A stretch of DNA of 64,000 nt from Flavobacterium sp. (GTDB taxonomy: Bacteria; Bacteroidota; Bacteroidia; Flavobacteriales; Flavobacteriaceae). Positions 18,877 to 27,650 of this stretch are shown one piece after another. The position numbers and the translations under genes are program-made. The stretch is from the NCBI GenBank assembly GCA_030591585.1, contig JAUVAS010000002.1:62001-126000 (forward strand). Reading direction: 5' to 3'. Each line of letters opens with the position of its first letter. Within the stretch, counting starts at the first letter, position 1. The notes below the pieces were generated by a model. That model worked only from the letters and a program-made list of their open reading frames with translations, had not been told where the DNA came from and made no database searches.

Positions 18877-19416
18877 ATGGCAGATACTTCAAAACAATAC
18901 GATGGGATTATAGAAACTTGTAGAAGCTTGTTTATCAATAAAATGAAAGACTACGGAAGTGCTTGGCGTATCCTTAGATTACCGTCGTTAACCGATCAAA
19001 TATTTATTAAAACGCAACGAATTAGAGGATTGCAGCAAAATGCAGTGCAGAAAGTTGATGAAGGGCAAGTGAGTGAATTTATTGGCATTATTAATTATTC
19101 TATTATGGCACTAATTCAGTTAGAAAAAGGAGTGGTAGAACAACCCGATTTAAATCTAGAACAAGCCACCAAAGAATACGATAAACACGTTGCCGAAACC
19201 AAAGAATTAATGATGAATAAGAACCATGACTATGGGGAAGCTTGGCGTGATATGAGAGTGAGTTCGTTAACAGATTTGATTTTACAAAAGTTGTTAAGAG
19301 TAAAACAAATTGAAGATAATAAAGGAAAAACGTTAGTGTCTGAAGGGATTGATGCGAATTATCAAGATATGATTAATTATGCGATTTTTGCATTAATTTT
19401 GTTAGAGGAAAATTAA
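18877..19416 (+). CDS. DUF1599 protein with tandem NMAD-type repeats
   Basis: This 179-residue protein consists of two copies of an approximately 85-residue unit. Copy 1 has IETCRSLFINKMKDYGSAWR and RLPSLTDQIFIKTQRI. Copy 2 has AETKELMMNKNHDYGEAWR and RVSSLTDLILQKLLRV. The KxxDYGxAWR motif belongs to DUF1599 (nucleotide-modification-associated). The biochemical activity is unknown. It is followed by the BT_3928-like gene, 55 bp downstream. Confidence 0.85.
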   Translation: MADTSKQYDGIIETCRSLFINKMKDYGSAWRILRLPSLTDQIFIKTQRIRGLQQNAVQKVDEGQVSEFIGIINYSIMALIQLEKGVVEQPDLNLEQATKEYDKHVAETKELMMNKNHDYGEAWRDMRVSSLTDLILQKLLRVKQIEDNKGKTLVSEGIDANYQDMINYAIFALILLEEN

Positions 19417-19438
19417 CGTAAGTACCAAAAATAAAAAA

Positions 19439-19460
19439 GATCCTGAATCAAGTTCAGGAT
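19439..19460. repeat. Dispersed tcctgaa palindrome upstream of a start codon
   Basis: gatcctgaatcaagttcagg carries an 8-bp stem (atcctgaa/ttcaggat). It ends 11 nt before the ATG of the BT_3928-like gene and is identical over 22 nt to the unit inside icmF at 42453. Confidence 0.75.
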
Positions 19461-19471
19461 AACAAGTCATT

Positions 19472-20575
19472 ATGAAAATACTAGTAACATTATCTCGAAT
19501 ATTCGTCGGAGTACTATTTATCATTAGTGGATTAATAAAGCTAAACGATCCTGTGGGGTTCTCGTTTAAGTTGAAAGATTATTTTGCTCCAGATGTTTTA
19601 AATCTAGAAATATTCATTCCGTTTGCATTAGCAATTGCCATTTTTGTAGTGATATTTGAAGTGATGCTAGGGGTTATGCTGTTGATAGGATATGCTAGGA
19701 AATTTACAATTTGGAGCTCCCTATTAATGATTATCTTTTTTACGTTTCTAACTTTTTATTCTGCATATTTTAACAAAGTAACCGACTGCGGATGCTTTGG
19801 TGATGCTATAAAACTAACCCCTTGGGAGTCTTTTTCAAAAGACATTGTGTTACTAATTTTATTGCTTATTATTTATTTCGGAAGACAATATTTTAAGCCA
19901 TTATTTACGAGTAACACTAGAAAAATACTGGTGTATCTTACCTTTATTGGTTGTATGGCCTTAGGTTATTATGTTTTACAACACCTTCCTGTAATTGATT
20001 TCCGTCCTTATAAAATCGATGCAAATATTACAGATGGAATGTCTTATCCACCAGATGCGGAACAACCTCTTTTTGAATACCATTGGACTTTTACCAATAA
20101 TGGAAAAGAAAAAGTAGTGGTGACCAATGGTGACTTTCCGAAAGAAGAAGGGGAGTATACTGTTGAAACAATTATGATTCAAGAAGGGTATGAACCACCG
20201 ATTCATGATTTTACGATGGAACGTACTGGAGAAGATTATTCTGAAGCATTATTAAACAAAGAAAACCTTATTGTAGTTGTTGCTTATAGTTTGAGTAATT
20301 CTGAAAAAGAAGGATTTATAAATATTAAGAAAGCAACCGATCAGGCTATTAAAAATGGTTATAAAGTAATTGGTCTTTCTGCTTCAAGCCAAGAAGCAAC
20401 AGAAGCATTAACTAAAGAATATAACTTAAATTTCGAGTTTTATTTCTGTGATGAAACGGCTTTAAAAACTATCATTCGAAGTAATCCATCGTTACTGGAA
20501 CTTCAAAAAGGAACCATTAAGCAAAAGTTACATTGGAATGATGCAGCCGATTTAAAACTATTAAATAAAAACTAA
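19472..20575 (+). CDS. DoxX-like membrane protein of the BT_3928 family
   Basis: This 367-residue protein has four N-terminal membrane helices of the DoxX type (LSRIFVGVLFIISGLIKL...), with the conserved DCGCFGDAI motif, a fifth helix near 150-170, then a periplasmic/extracytoplasmic region. The last third has a thioredoxin-like pattern (NLIVVVAYSLS... VIGLSASS... FYFCDETALK) without a CXXC pair. The family is restricted to Bacteroidetes and its role is unknown, possibly redox or respiratory. The next gene starts immediately after its stop. Confidence 0.8.
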   Translation: MKILVTLSRIFVGVLFIISGLIKLNDPVGFSFKLKDYFAPDVLNLEIFIPFALAIAIFVVIFEVMLGVMLLIGYARKFTIWSSLLMIIFFTFLTFYSAYFNKVTDCGCFGDAIKLTPWESFSKDIVLLILLLIIYFGRQYFKPLFTSNTRKILVYLTFIGCMALGYYVLQHLPVIDFRPYKIDANITDGMSYPPDAEQPLFEYHWTFTNNGKEKVVVTNGDFPKEEGEYTVETIMIQEGYEPPIHDFTMERTGEDYSEALLNKENLIVVVAYSLSNSEKEGFINIKKATDQAIKNGYKVIGLSASSQEATEALTKEYNLNFEFYFCDETALKTIIRSNPSLLELQKGTIKQKLHWNDAADLKLLNKN

Positions 20576-21649
20576 GTGTTAGGCTACTTACTTCAAAAAA
20601 TAGGATATGCTTTTCTTACACTTTTTGGAGTAGTAACAGTCATTTTTTTATTGTTTAATATTCTCCCTGGTGACCCCGCACGAATGATGTTAGGTCAAAA
20701 TGAAACCGCCGAACAAGTTGCGATTGTTAAAAAGAAATATGGGTTCGATCAACCACTAAGTAAGCAATACTTGTATTATATAAACGATTTATCACCTTTA
20801 TCATTTCATAGTTCTAATCCAAAGGATTATACATTTCTTTCAGCATCAAAATACAATGCATCAAAACTATTTATTATTGGAGAAACAGACGTTGTTATAA
20901 AGTTCCCCTATTTACGAGAATCCTTTCAGAAGAACGGAAAAAAAGTAAGCTCTGTAATAGCAGAAACTTTACCAAATACATTTGTGTTAGCAGTTTCAGC
21001 AATTACCATTGCAATGATTTTGGGGATATTTCTCGGAATTATTTCAGCAATGTATAAGGATAGTTGGTTAGATAAATTAATTCAGTTAATTAGCACCTTC
21101 GGAATGAGTGTTCCTTCTTTTTTTAGTGCTATTATTTTTGCTTGGTTATTCGGGTTTTTATTGCACGAATACACGGGTTTAAATATGACGGGAAGTTTGT
21201 ATGAAGTAGATGATTTTGGAGCGGGTAAATACATTCAATGGAAAAATTTAATCCTTCCAGCTATTGTTTTAGGAATTCGACCCTTGGCAGTTGTAAGTCA
21301 GTTAATGCGAAATTCATTATTGGAAGTAATGACCACAGATTATATACGAACAGCTAAAGCTAAAGGACTAAAACCCTTTAACATCATTAGGAAACATGCT
21401 TTGAAAAACGCAATGAATCCTGTAGTAACAGCAATTTCTGGTTGGTTTGCATCTATGTTGGCAGGAGCTGTTTTTGTGGAATATATTTTTGGATGGAATG
21501 GTCTCGGAAAAGAAATTGTAAACGCATTAAACACCTTAGATCTTCCTGTAATTATGGGGACCGTAATTGTAATTGCGACCTTATTTATAATAATCAACAT
21601 TTTTGTAGATTTGATTTATGGATGGTTGGATCCTAAAATTAGAAGTTGA
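20576..21649 (+). CDS. ABC transporter permease, DppB/OppB type, without partners
   Basis: This 357-residue permease has an N-terminal helix, a long extracytoplasmic loop, then five more helices. It carries the inner-membrane component signature RTAKAKGLKPFNIIRKHALKN. The family imports peptides, nickel or similar solutes together with a second permease, ATPases and a binding protein. None of these is in the window. The start is a GTG directly after the previous stop (taaGTG). An expanded 60-120 loop (DLSPLSFHSSNPKDYTF) is typical of Bacteroidetes members. Confidence 0.88.
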   Translation: MLGYLLQKIGYAFLTLFGVVTVIFLLFNILPGDPARMMLGQNETAEQVAIVKKKYGFDQPLSKQYLYYINDLSPLSFHSSNPKDYTFLSASKYNASKLFIIGETDVVIKFPYLRESFQKNGKKVSSVIAETLPNTFVLAVSAITIAMILGIFLGIISAMYKDSWLDKLIQLISTFGMSVPSFFSAIIFAWLFGFLLHEYTGLNMTGSLYEVDDFGAGKYIQWKNLILPAIVLGIRPLAVVSQLMRNSLLEVMTTDYIRTAKAKGLKPFNIIRKHALKNAMNPVVTAISGWFASMLAGAVFVEYIFGWNGLGKEIVNALNTLDLPVIMGTVIVIATLFIIINIFVDLIYGWLDPKIRS

Positions 21650-21653
21650 AATT

Positions 21654-23134
21654 AAGTTTAATTAAATGTACCTTGTTTAGTCAAGGAAAAAAATGAAAAT
21701 AAATATTATAACAGCCTATTTTATCCTTTTTTTGAGTTTAAACCTTAGTTGTTATTCCCAGAATATATTAAAAGAAGTTGAAGTTAATAAATTGCAAAAC
21801 ACATTAAGTTTAAAAATTAATGATTTTGAAAGCATTCATTTTATAATATGGAAAAATAAAGGAGAGTTAGAATTTTCGCCTTATATAATTAGTGATAACG
21901 TAAAAGAGTTGAGAGGCTTTACTTTAAATAAAAACGCGATAATTCTGTCAAAACATGTCTATAAGTATAAGGTTGTATTTGTATACAAACAAAATTACTG
22001 GATAGATAGTGAAGAATTTTTCCATCATTATTTAATAGAATATTCTTTTGATACAGAAAAAATATCTGACCCAAAACTTTTAAGTAATTTTCAATCAGAA
22101 ATAGTAACAGCAAATAATGCAACCTTTTTCATTAAAAAAGATAAAAAAATCTTCATTATAAATAGAGTTGAATCGCTTGAAGAAAACGATTTTTTTTATT
22201 TTAACTTAGATGAGGAAGATCTTAATAAAATAAGCCCCAATCTGGATTATATTAATTTAAATACTTCTCCACTTGGTTCTATAATGTCTAATCCTTTTTA
22301 TTATTTTGACAATACAGTTATTATTATTTCAGAAAATCCTGAGAATAAGTCAACACATGTTTTTAAATTTGATTTGTCAAAATCAATAAAAGAGAAGAGG
22401 TATTTCATAAGTGAATACAAGAACAAATTAGAAAAAAATAAAATATTAAAGTCATTTTTAATTGATAATAAACTATTTCAATTTGCTGTTGGGAAAAGTT
22501 ATAAAACCGCACAATTAAATATCTTTAATTTAGACTCAGAAGAAATTATAAAATCCTTTCAATATAGTAAAGAAAACTTTAATACTTATAATAAATGTTT
22601 TCACGGACGCGAAGAAATTGATCCAGAAAAAAGCGATTTTTTAAGAAACTTTAGAAATTTAAATTTTCCTTTTATTATTGTTGAAAAAAATCAAGAAATT
22701 GGATATGAAGTTAACATTGGCTCTCTTCCAATTGCTACTAATAATTCGATGCAATTTGGTCCAGCAGGAAATTATTCTTCACAACAAACTATTCATGTTT
22801 TAGGGCAACAATATGGGACAAGTTTATATTTTAGTGAGCAACTTTTGGATTATCCTAAAAACAGTAATCATTCGTATTTAAAACACTTTTCATTACTTTT
22901 GGATAATAAATTAGACAAGTACGACTCAGTTTCAAAAAGCCTGATGGATAAAATAAAACATATAGAAAAAATTGATAAGGCTAGACAAAGGGATGTTAAA
23001 AAAAGAAACAAAAAATATAGATCCTATATAAGTTTAAAAAATAAATTTCGATTTATTGAATATGTCTCATCAGAGAAAACTGTTTATTTTTATGAATATT
23101 AGGAAACAATTTTTAAAATAAAGTTTAATTAAAT
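21654..23134. mobile_element. Single-gene insert bounded by 14-nt direct repeats
   Basis: aagtttaattaaat occurs at 21654-21667 and again at 23121-23134, on either side of one hypothetical gene. Removing one repeat and the interval would leave the permease stop followed directly by the hairpin and start of tpiA. No transposase or terminal inverted repeat is visible. The repeat is AT-only and a chance match is possible. Confidence 0.4.
21693..23102 (+). CDS. Exported hypothetical protein
   Basis: I do not recognise this 469-residue protein. It has an N-terminal signal peptide (MKINIITAYFILFLSLNLSC, possibly a lipobox at Cys20) followed by beta-rich sequence with many aromatic and Asn/Lys residues. 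A coiled, strongly basic segment near 415-450 (KIDKARQRDVKKRNKKYRS) and a final FIEYVSSEKTVYFYEY complete it. It is visibly more AT-rich than its neighbours and interrupts a run of housekeeping genes. Together with the flanking 14-nt repeats this suggests acquisition. The WD/beta-propeller-like periodicity is only suggestive. Confidence 0.65.
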   Translation: MKINIITAYFILFLSLNLSCYSQNILKEVEVNKLQNTLSLKINDFESIHFIIWKNKGELEFSPYIISDNVKELRGFTLNKNAIILSKHVYKYKVVFVYKQNYWIDSEEFFHHYLIEYSFDTEKISDPKLLSNFQSEIVTANNATFFIKKDKKIFIINRVESLEENDFFYFNLDEEDLNKISPNLDYINLNTSPLGSIMSNPFYYFDNTVIIISENPENKSTHVFKFDLSKSIKEKRYFISEYKNKLEKNKILKSFLIDNKLFQFAVGKSYKTAQLNIFNLDSEEIIKSFQYSKENFNTYNKCFHGREEIDPEKSDFLRNFRNLNFPFIIVEKNQEIGYEVNIGSLPIATNNSMQFGPAGNYSSQQTIHVLGQQYGTSLYFSEQLLDYPKNSNHSYLKHFSLLLDNKLDKYDSVSKSLMDKIKHIEKIDKARQRDVKKRNKKYRSYISLKNKFRFIEYVSSEKTVYFYEY

Positions 23135-23139
23135 AGATA

Positions 23140-23153
23140 CCCGCCTTTGCGGG
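23140..23153. repeat. Short hairpin just upstream of tpiA start
   Basis: cccgc-cttt-gcggg is a perfect 5-bp stem. It ends 6 nt before the tpiA ATG at 23160. Confidence 0.7.
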
Positions 23154-23159
23154 CATATT

Positions 23160-23909
23160 ATGAGAAAAAATATAGTAGCAGGAAATTGGAAAATGAATAA
23201 TGATTTAGCTGATACCAAAACACTAGTTTCAGAATTAGTTGATATAGAAAAAACCTCCAATGCTGAGGTGATGATTGCTCCAACGTTTACTAATTTATTG
23301 GAAGCTTCAAAAGCATTAAAAAATTCTGAAATTGAAGTAGTTGCACAAAATATGCATTTTGCTAAAAACGGAGCTTATACAGGAGAGATTTCGGCAACAA
23401 TGCTGAAAAGTGTTGGGGTAAATACTGTTATTTTAGGACACAGTGAGCGCCGTGAATATTTTAATGAAGATGATGCTTTGCTAAAACAAAAAGTTGATAC
23501 AGCATTAGAAAATGGAATGCGAATTATTTTCTGTTTTGGAGAAAAACTAGAAGATAGGAAATCTGGAAATCACACTCATGTTGTTAAAAGTCAGATTAAA
23601 AATGCCTTGTTTCATTTGCCAGAAGGAAGCTGGAAATCTATAGTGTTGGCTTATGAGCCTGTTTGGGCAATTGGTACTGGAGAAACAGCTACTCCAGCAC
23701 AAGCACAAGAAATGCACTTATTTATAAGAAATCTTGCATTGGAAGCGTATAACCTAAGTGTTGCAGATGATGTTTCAATCTTATATGGTGGAAGTGTAAA
23801 GCCTGAAAATGCCAAAGAAATATTTTCAAATTCTGATGTAGATGGTGGGCTTATTGGAGGTGCAGCATTAAATGCTGAAAGTTTTATGGCAATTGTAAAT
23901 GCTTTTTAA
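23160..23909 (+). CDS. tpiA: Triosephosphate isomerase
   Basis: TpiA interconverts dihydroxyacetone phosphate and glyceraldehyde 3-phosphate. All key parts are visible: AGNWKMN (Lys), LGHSERR (His), AYEPVWAIGTG (Glu) and the phosphate loop YGGSVKP, with GGLIGGA near the end. The 249-aa length is normal. A dispersed hairpin precedes the start by 6 nt. prmA begins directly at the stop. Confidence 0.97.
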   Translation: MRKNIVAGNWKMNNDLADTKTLVSELVDIEKTSNAEVMIAPTFTNLLEASKALKNSEIEVVAQNMHFAKNGAYTGEISATMLKSVGVNTVILGHSERREYFNEDDALLKQKVDTALENGMRIIFCFGEKLEDRKSGNHTHVVKSQIKNALFHLPEGSWKSIVLAYEPVWAIGTGETATPAQAQEMHLFIRNLALEAYNLSVADDVSILYGGSVKPENAKEIFSNSDVDGGLIGGAALNAESFMAIVNAF

Positions 23910-24746
23910 ATGCCACAAACCTATATAGAATACAATTTTATAGTAAATCCATTACAGCCAGGAACCGAGATATTAATAGCCCAATTGGGTTTGGTTAATT
24001 TTGAAAGTTTTGTAGAAACCGAAACAGGGGTACAGGCGTATATTCAGAAAGTAGATTGGAGTGAAGGGATTTTAAACGACATTCAGATATTGCAGTCTAA
24101 TGAGTTTGAGATAACTCACCTTAAAACTGAAATCGCCCAAGTAAACTGGAATAAAGAATGGGAGAAAAACTTTCAGCCCGTAGAGGTTACTAAAGAATGC
24201 GCTTTACGAGCTCCATTTCACGAACCGTTTAATGTAAAATATGAACTCATTATAGAACCCAAAATGTCATTTGGGACCGGACATCATGAAACTACTTTTA
24301 TGATGCTTCAGTTTATTTTAGAAAATGAATTTTCTGAAAAAAAAGTTATGGATATGGGCTGTGGAACAGCGGTTTTAGCAATTTTGGCCGAAATGAGAGG
24401 TGCTTCAAAAATAGATGCTGTTGATATTGATGAGTGGTGTTTTGAAAATTCTGTAGAGAATGTAGAACGGAATAATTGTAAAAGTATTTCGGTGTTTCAA
24501 GGAGTTGCTTCCTTTTTAGAAAACAAAAAATACGATGTGCTCATTGCTAATATTAATCGAAATATTCTACTTCAGGATATGGAAGCCTATAGCAAAAATT
24601 TAATAAAAGGAGGAGAGTTATACTTAAGCGGATTTTATAAAGAAGACCTCCCGTTAATTACTGATACTTGCAATAAGTTAGGTCTGGAATTCGTTGAAAA
24701 TAAAGAACGTAATAACTGGATTGCTGCTAAGTTTTATAAGAAATAA
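23910..24746 (+). CDS. prmA: Ribosomal protein L11 methyltransferase
   Basis: PrmA trimethylates ribosomal protein uL11. It has a substrate-recognition N-terminal domain and a SAM-binding domain with MDMGCGTAVLAILAEMRGA, then VDIDEWCFENS and the NPPY-like ANINRNIL motif. The 278-aa length fits. Its ATG follows the tpiA stop with no gap (taaATG), so the two are translationally coupled. Confidence 0.94.
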   Translation: MPQTYIEYNFIVNPLQPGTEILIAQLGLVNFESFVETETGVQAYIQKVDWSEGILNDIQILQSNEFEITHLKTEIAQVNWNKEWEKNFQPVEVTKECALRAPFHEPFNVKYELIIEPKMSFGTGHHETTFMMLQFILENEFSEKKVMDMGCGTAVLAILAEMRGASKIDAVDIDEWCFENSVENVERNNCKSISVFQGVASFLENKKYDVLIANINRNILLQDMEAYSKNLIKGGELYLSGFYKEDLPLITDTCNKLGLEFVENKERNNWIAAKFYKK

Positions 24747-24819
24747 GAGTTAAAAAATTTCGTGTAATTTATCTTAATAAGTATATTTAGTGAGAATTCG
24801 TGAAATTTTGTCTATTTAA

Positions 24820-25095
24820 ATGGGAACCAAAGAAAAAATACAAGAGGATGTTGATGTTTGTGAGAAGGAAGTTAACGAGCACCAAATTGTTTTATACAAT
24901 GACGATGTAAATACTTTTGATCATGTGATTGATATGTTAATCCTTGCTTGCGATCATACTCCAGAGCAAGCTGAACAATGCTCTATTATTGTTCATTATA
25001 AAGGAAAGTGCACGGTAAAGACGGGTGCCTATGAGGATTTAAAACCCCGTTGTTCTAAGCTTTTACAAGCCGATTTAAGTGCGGAGATTGTATAA
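24820..25095 (+). CDS. clpS: ClpS adaptor of the ClpAP protease
   Basis: ClpS brings N-degron substrates to ClpA. The 91-residue protein has a flexible acidic N-tail, the IVLYNDDVNTFDHVIDMLI core with the conserved NDD, and a C-terminal VKTGAYEDLKPRCSKL. It is preceded by prmA (73 bp) and followed at once by a terminator. It is the last gene before the tRNA-bounded island. Confidence 0.95.
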   Translation: MGTKEKIQEDVDVCEKEVNEHQIVLYNDDVNTFDHVIDMLILACDHTPEQAEQCSIIVHYKGKCTVKTGAYEDLKPRCSKLLQADLSAEIV

Positions 25096-25096
25096 A

Positions 25097-25123
25097 AAAA
25101 CCACTTAAAATGAGTGGTTTTTT
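25097..25123 (+). terminator. Rho-independent terminator of clpS
   Basis: aaaaaccactta and tgagtggttttt form a short stem (one G-T pair) and a T run. The base after it begins the 13-nt tRNA-Arg 3'-end copy. Confidence 0.8.
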
Positions 25124-25136
25124 GTGACCTCGACAA
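25124..25136. repeat. 13-nt copy of the tRNA-Arg 3' end (att-like)
   Basis: It is identical to 32100-32112 in the same orientation and lies directly after the clpS terminator. A 12-nt perfect palindrome, ctggaattccag, starts 4 nt further on. Confidence 0.6.
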
Positions 25137-25196
25137 AGTCTGGAATTCCAGTTATGGATTTCACTTTTTTTTAAGCCTATGTTATGGGCTAGTCTT

Positions 25197-25394
25197 CTAC
25201 CACCAACTACGAGTATTATACGTAACTGTTTTTGGTTGCTTATTGCCATAAGCAACACCAACATCTCTTGCGGCTTTAATTACTGATTTTTGTAAATCTA
25301 TAGAATCTTGCTGCTCTTTTAGTTTGAAGTCCCATTCTTTGTCTTCCTCCTCTTTTAATCTTATTTTAATTTCGTTACCTAATATTAAAAGCAT
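25197..25394 (-). CDS. Small hypothetical protein
   Basis: This 65-residue protein with a hydrophobic start (MLLILGNEIKIRL) and a highly charged middle (KEEEDKEWDFKLKEQQDS) ends in two tryptophans. Its ATG is 6 nt after the stop of the preceding exported protein, with an AGAAGGA sequence 10 nt upstream, so it is plausibly translated in the same message. No family is recognised. Confidence 0.4.
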   Translation of the reverse strand: MLLILGNEIKIRLKEEEDKEWDFKLKEQQDSIDLQKSVIKAARDVGVAYGNKQPKTVTYNTRSWW

Positions 25395-25400
25395 TTTATA

Positions 25401-26129
25401 TCATCCTTCTTCAAAAAAATATTTATGGATATCAATTAGGGTTTTTCTTGAGATTTGTACTAAGTCCATAGTTTCTTTTAAATAAATGCCTAATGTTTTC
25501 TCGTTATAAATAAACTTCATATCAGGCGAATAGTTAGATACTACATACATATCACCACCTAATTTGAAAAATGGAATTATCAATTTGCTTTTTATTTTTA
25601 TGCCATAATTATAAACTTTACCATTTTCTAAAGTTTGCCTTATAAAAGTATCATCCTTTTCATCAGATGCCACTTTCACATATGCAGTCATCATATTCAT
25701 CCAATCTGTTGCATCTAAAAGATACCATCTAATTTTAGAAAAATTTATACCATATTCATTTATCCATCCATTGCTTGTAAAGCCAAATAAGATCTTTTTC
25801 TTGCCATCAAGTATTGGTTTCATAGCAGGTGTAAACTCCTGTATCTTAAATGTGATAACAGAAACAGAAGACATGTCTTTCACTTTTTTTCCAGTAAAAT
25901 CTAATGTTTCTAAAGAGAAGCTTGTAAGTTCGGGATGATTGGTTAAAACCCATTCGGTTGCAGTAAGTTCAGCCTGTTCTTTCATTTGTTCTACTGCAGC
26001 AATTCCAGATCCAATAATAATTCCAGCGCCTATAGCAGCAGCAGCTATAGCAGCGCCATCACTTTGAGCAGATGCTTGTTTTGGAATTAATAACATTAAA
26101 ATAAATAGGAATAATAATAGTTTTTTCAT
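25401..26129 (-). CDS. Exported hypothetical protein with Gly/Ala-rich segment
   Basis: I do not recognise this 242-residue protein. A signal peptide ends at AQS (residues 1-23). A glycine/alanine-rich hydrophobic stretch (AAIAAAAIGAGIIIGSGIAA, about 26-46) follows, which could be a membrane segment. The rest is a globular mixed alpha-beta region without recognisable catalytic motifs. It lies between the small Cys protein (12 bp) and a 65-aa ORF (6 bp), all on the minus strand, suggesting one transcript with the nuclease upstream. Confidence 0.65.
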   Translation of the reverse strand: MKKLLLFLFILMLLIPKQASAQSDGAAIAAAAIGAGIIIGSGIAAVEQMKEQAELTATEWVLTNHPELTSFSLETLDFTGKKVKDMSSVSVITFKIQEFTPAMKPILDGKKKILFGFTSNGWINEYGINFSKIRWYLLDATDWMNMMTAYVKVASDEKDDTFIRQTLENGKVYNYGIKIKSKLIIPFFKLGGDMYVVSNYSPDMKFIYNEKTLGIYLKETMDLVQISRKTLIDIHKYFFEEG

Positions 26130-26141
26130 TTTTATTTTTTT

Positions 26142-26369
26142 TTAATCTTCCCAACCACAAAGGGTTCTTCCATAATTTTCTGCCTCACTTTGGGTAACCT
26201 CTTTTATACTACTTTTACAATTAGAGAGGCCTCGACAATTACTTATATAGTGGTATTTTTCACTGTATTTCCCTTTACATATATAAACATTATTTACTAA
26301 CCCATTAAAAGAAGTTCCTCCTGTAAATATTAGTAAGAATAAAATTTTAATAAACAAACTTTTTTTCAT
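26142..26369 (-). CDS. Small exported Cys-containing domain protein
   Basis: This 75-residue protein has a signal peptide and one compact domain. The key residues are VYICKGKYSEKYHY, then CRGLSNCKSSIKEVT and AENYGRTLCGW. The C-x-H-x-C-x-C-x-C pattern resembles small metal-binding (Ada-like) or nuclease-accessory domains that often accompany SNase-type nucleases in Bacteroidetes. Here it starts 1 bp after the stop of the nuclease gene, supporting a joint function on DNA outside the cytoplasm. Confidence 0.7.
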   Translation of the reverse strand: MKKSLFIKILFLLIFTGGTSFNGLVNNVYICKGKYSEKYHYISNCRGLSNCKSSIKEVTQSEAENYGRTLCGWED

Positions 26370-26370
26370 A

Positions 26371-26877
26371 TCACTTTTTTAATTTTTTCTTATTACTTCT
26401 CCACTCCCAAGGTGCTATAGCATCATTTTCACACCATAAACCAACTTTGTTGATTTTCGCAAAATTTTCTAGTGAATCTAATTGTTTATCATTGGAGTAT
26501 TTAACATAATGCCAGGCCAAACCATTTTTAACAAGTTCGTGATTTAAAATTAAAGAATCGGTATAAATCACTATACCTATTAGTCTTCCATATCTATCTG
26601 TTTTAATCACATCAACATTTATAAACTTTCCAAAAACAGCATCTGAAGTAAATTGTTTTGCTTTTTTTGAATAAGGCTGTTTCCTTTCTGGGCAGTCTAT
26701 GTTAGCAATTCTAATTCTATGAAGTATGGAATCTTGAGTTAATAGTTTGAAGGTGTCTCCGTCTGTAATTGCGACTACTTTACCTGTTAGTAATGTGTCT
26801 TTATATTTTATATTTTGACCTGTTGTGTTGTTAGCTAAACTTATTAATATTACAAATAAAATGATTCTTAACTTCAT
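26371..26877 (-). CDS. Secreted thermonuclease-family (SNase) protein
   Basis: This 168-residue exported nuclease has a signal peptide (to about 20) followed by the staphylococcal-nuclease fold: VAITDGDTFKLL (Asp ligand), RIRIANIDCPERKQPY (catalytic Arg and Asp), KTDRYGRLIG, and NHELVKNGLAWHYVKY. The ending ENDAIAPWEWRSNK is typical. It hydrolyses DNA/RNA in a calcium-dependent manner in known members. It is followed by the small Cys-domain gene at 1 bp. Confidence 0.88.
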   Translation of the reverse strand: MKLRIILFVILISLANNTTGQNIKYKDTLLTGKVVAITDGDTFKLLTQDSILHRIRIANIDCPERKQPYSKKAKQFTSDAVFGKFINVDVIKTDRYGRLIGIVIYTDSLILNHELVKNGLAWHYVKYSNDKQLDSLENFAKINKVGLWCENDAIAPWEWRSNKKKLKK

Positions 26878-26889
26878 TAGAGCTTAAAA

Positions 26890-27321
26890 TTAATTAGGGA
26901 AAAGTACATCTAGGTTTTTTTTTGCTTCATTTAGGTTATTTGATGTCTTATTAATATAAATATTATTAGAACTAACTCCCATATCTATAAACCAGTCTGT
27001 CCAAAATCTAGTTAAAATTCTAAACTCTGAAGTACATGGTTTAAGAGGCTTTAACTTTGTTCTAGGTCTAGATTCATTGTTTATACAATCAGGATTTAAT
27101 TCCAGTATTGTAATTGTTGTGTTTTCAGGAAGTTTATACTCTGAACTAACTATCCCCCATTTTTGGGTTTCATATAATTTTTGCCAATTTTTACTTGCTC
27201 TTAATGGGTTAAGAATTGATCCTTCTAGATGGCCAATTTTTTTATCTTTATTTGTTGGATTTTCTCCTGTCATATACATATAGCCGTCTGTGAAAATAAT
27301 TATATGATTGTTAGCTTTGCT
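26890..27321 (-). pseudogene. C-terminal fragment of a larger (vWA-like) protein
   Basis: An ATG at 27279 would give 129 aa without a signal or N-terminal domain. Coding similarity in the same frame extends upstream of that ATG (NHIIIFTDGYMYMTG), up to a stop at 27322-27324. IIIFTDGYM resembles a central strand of a von Willebrand A-like domain, so the piece looks like the second half of such a protein. The first half is absent and is replaced by a fragment of an unrelated lipoprotein. Confidence 0.5.
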
Positions 27322-27491
27322 CTAATAATCCATCCTGCCATTATTTGTGTATCTTCTTCTGAAAGATTTCCTCCTTTTTTTATTTCTTTCGCATCTAATA
27401 CAAGATTTTCTTCACTATATTTTTTATCTAAGGGTGTTGTACAAGAAATAATTAAGAAAGTAATTACACTGAATAGTAATATTTTTTTCAT
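27300..27491 (-). pseudogene. N-terminal lipoprotein fragment
   Basis: This 63-residue open frame has a lipoprotein signal (FLIISC, Cys at 17) and then EENLVLDAKEIKKGGNLSEE and IMAGWIIRAKL. The pattern (LSEED...GWIIRAKL) looks like the start of a longer lipoprotein, but the frame ends abruptly inside the IRAKL helix, exactly where the next gene's truncated domain begins. It could still be a short functional protein; I favour a deletion junction. Confidence 0.45.
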
Positions 27492-27561
27492 TTTGTTATT
27501 ATTTAAAATTTTGAACTTTTAATTCAATTAAAGTTGTTCAAATCTATACCCTTAAAACAAA

Positions 27562-27590
27562 AAATCCTTACGGATTTCCGTAAGGATTTG
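27562..27590 (-). terminator. Perfect 13-bp hairpin after the lipoprotein gene
   Basis: Arms 27562-27574 and 27577-27589 pair perfectly around two bases, with a T-rich run on the minus-strand side. It should terminate the 27651-28286 message. The inner ttacggatttccgtaa (27568-27583) is one of three such inverted repeats around the two-component genes. Confidence 0.75.
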
Positions 27591-27650
27591 TAGGACACCT
27601 ACTTTTTAAAATCTCCCCAAATTTCTTGGATAGGCTCCTTTAATTCTATT

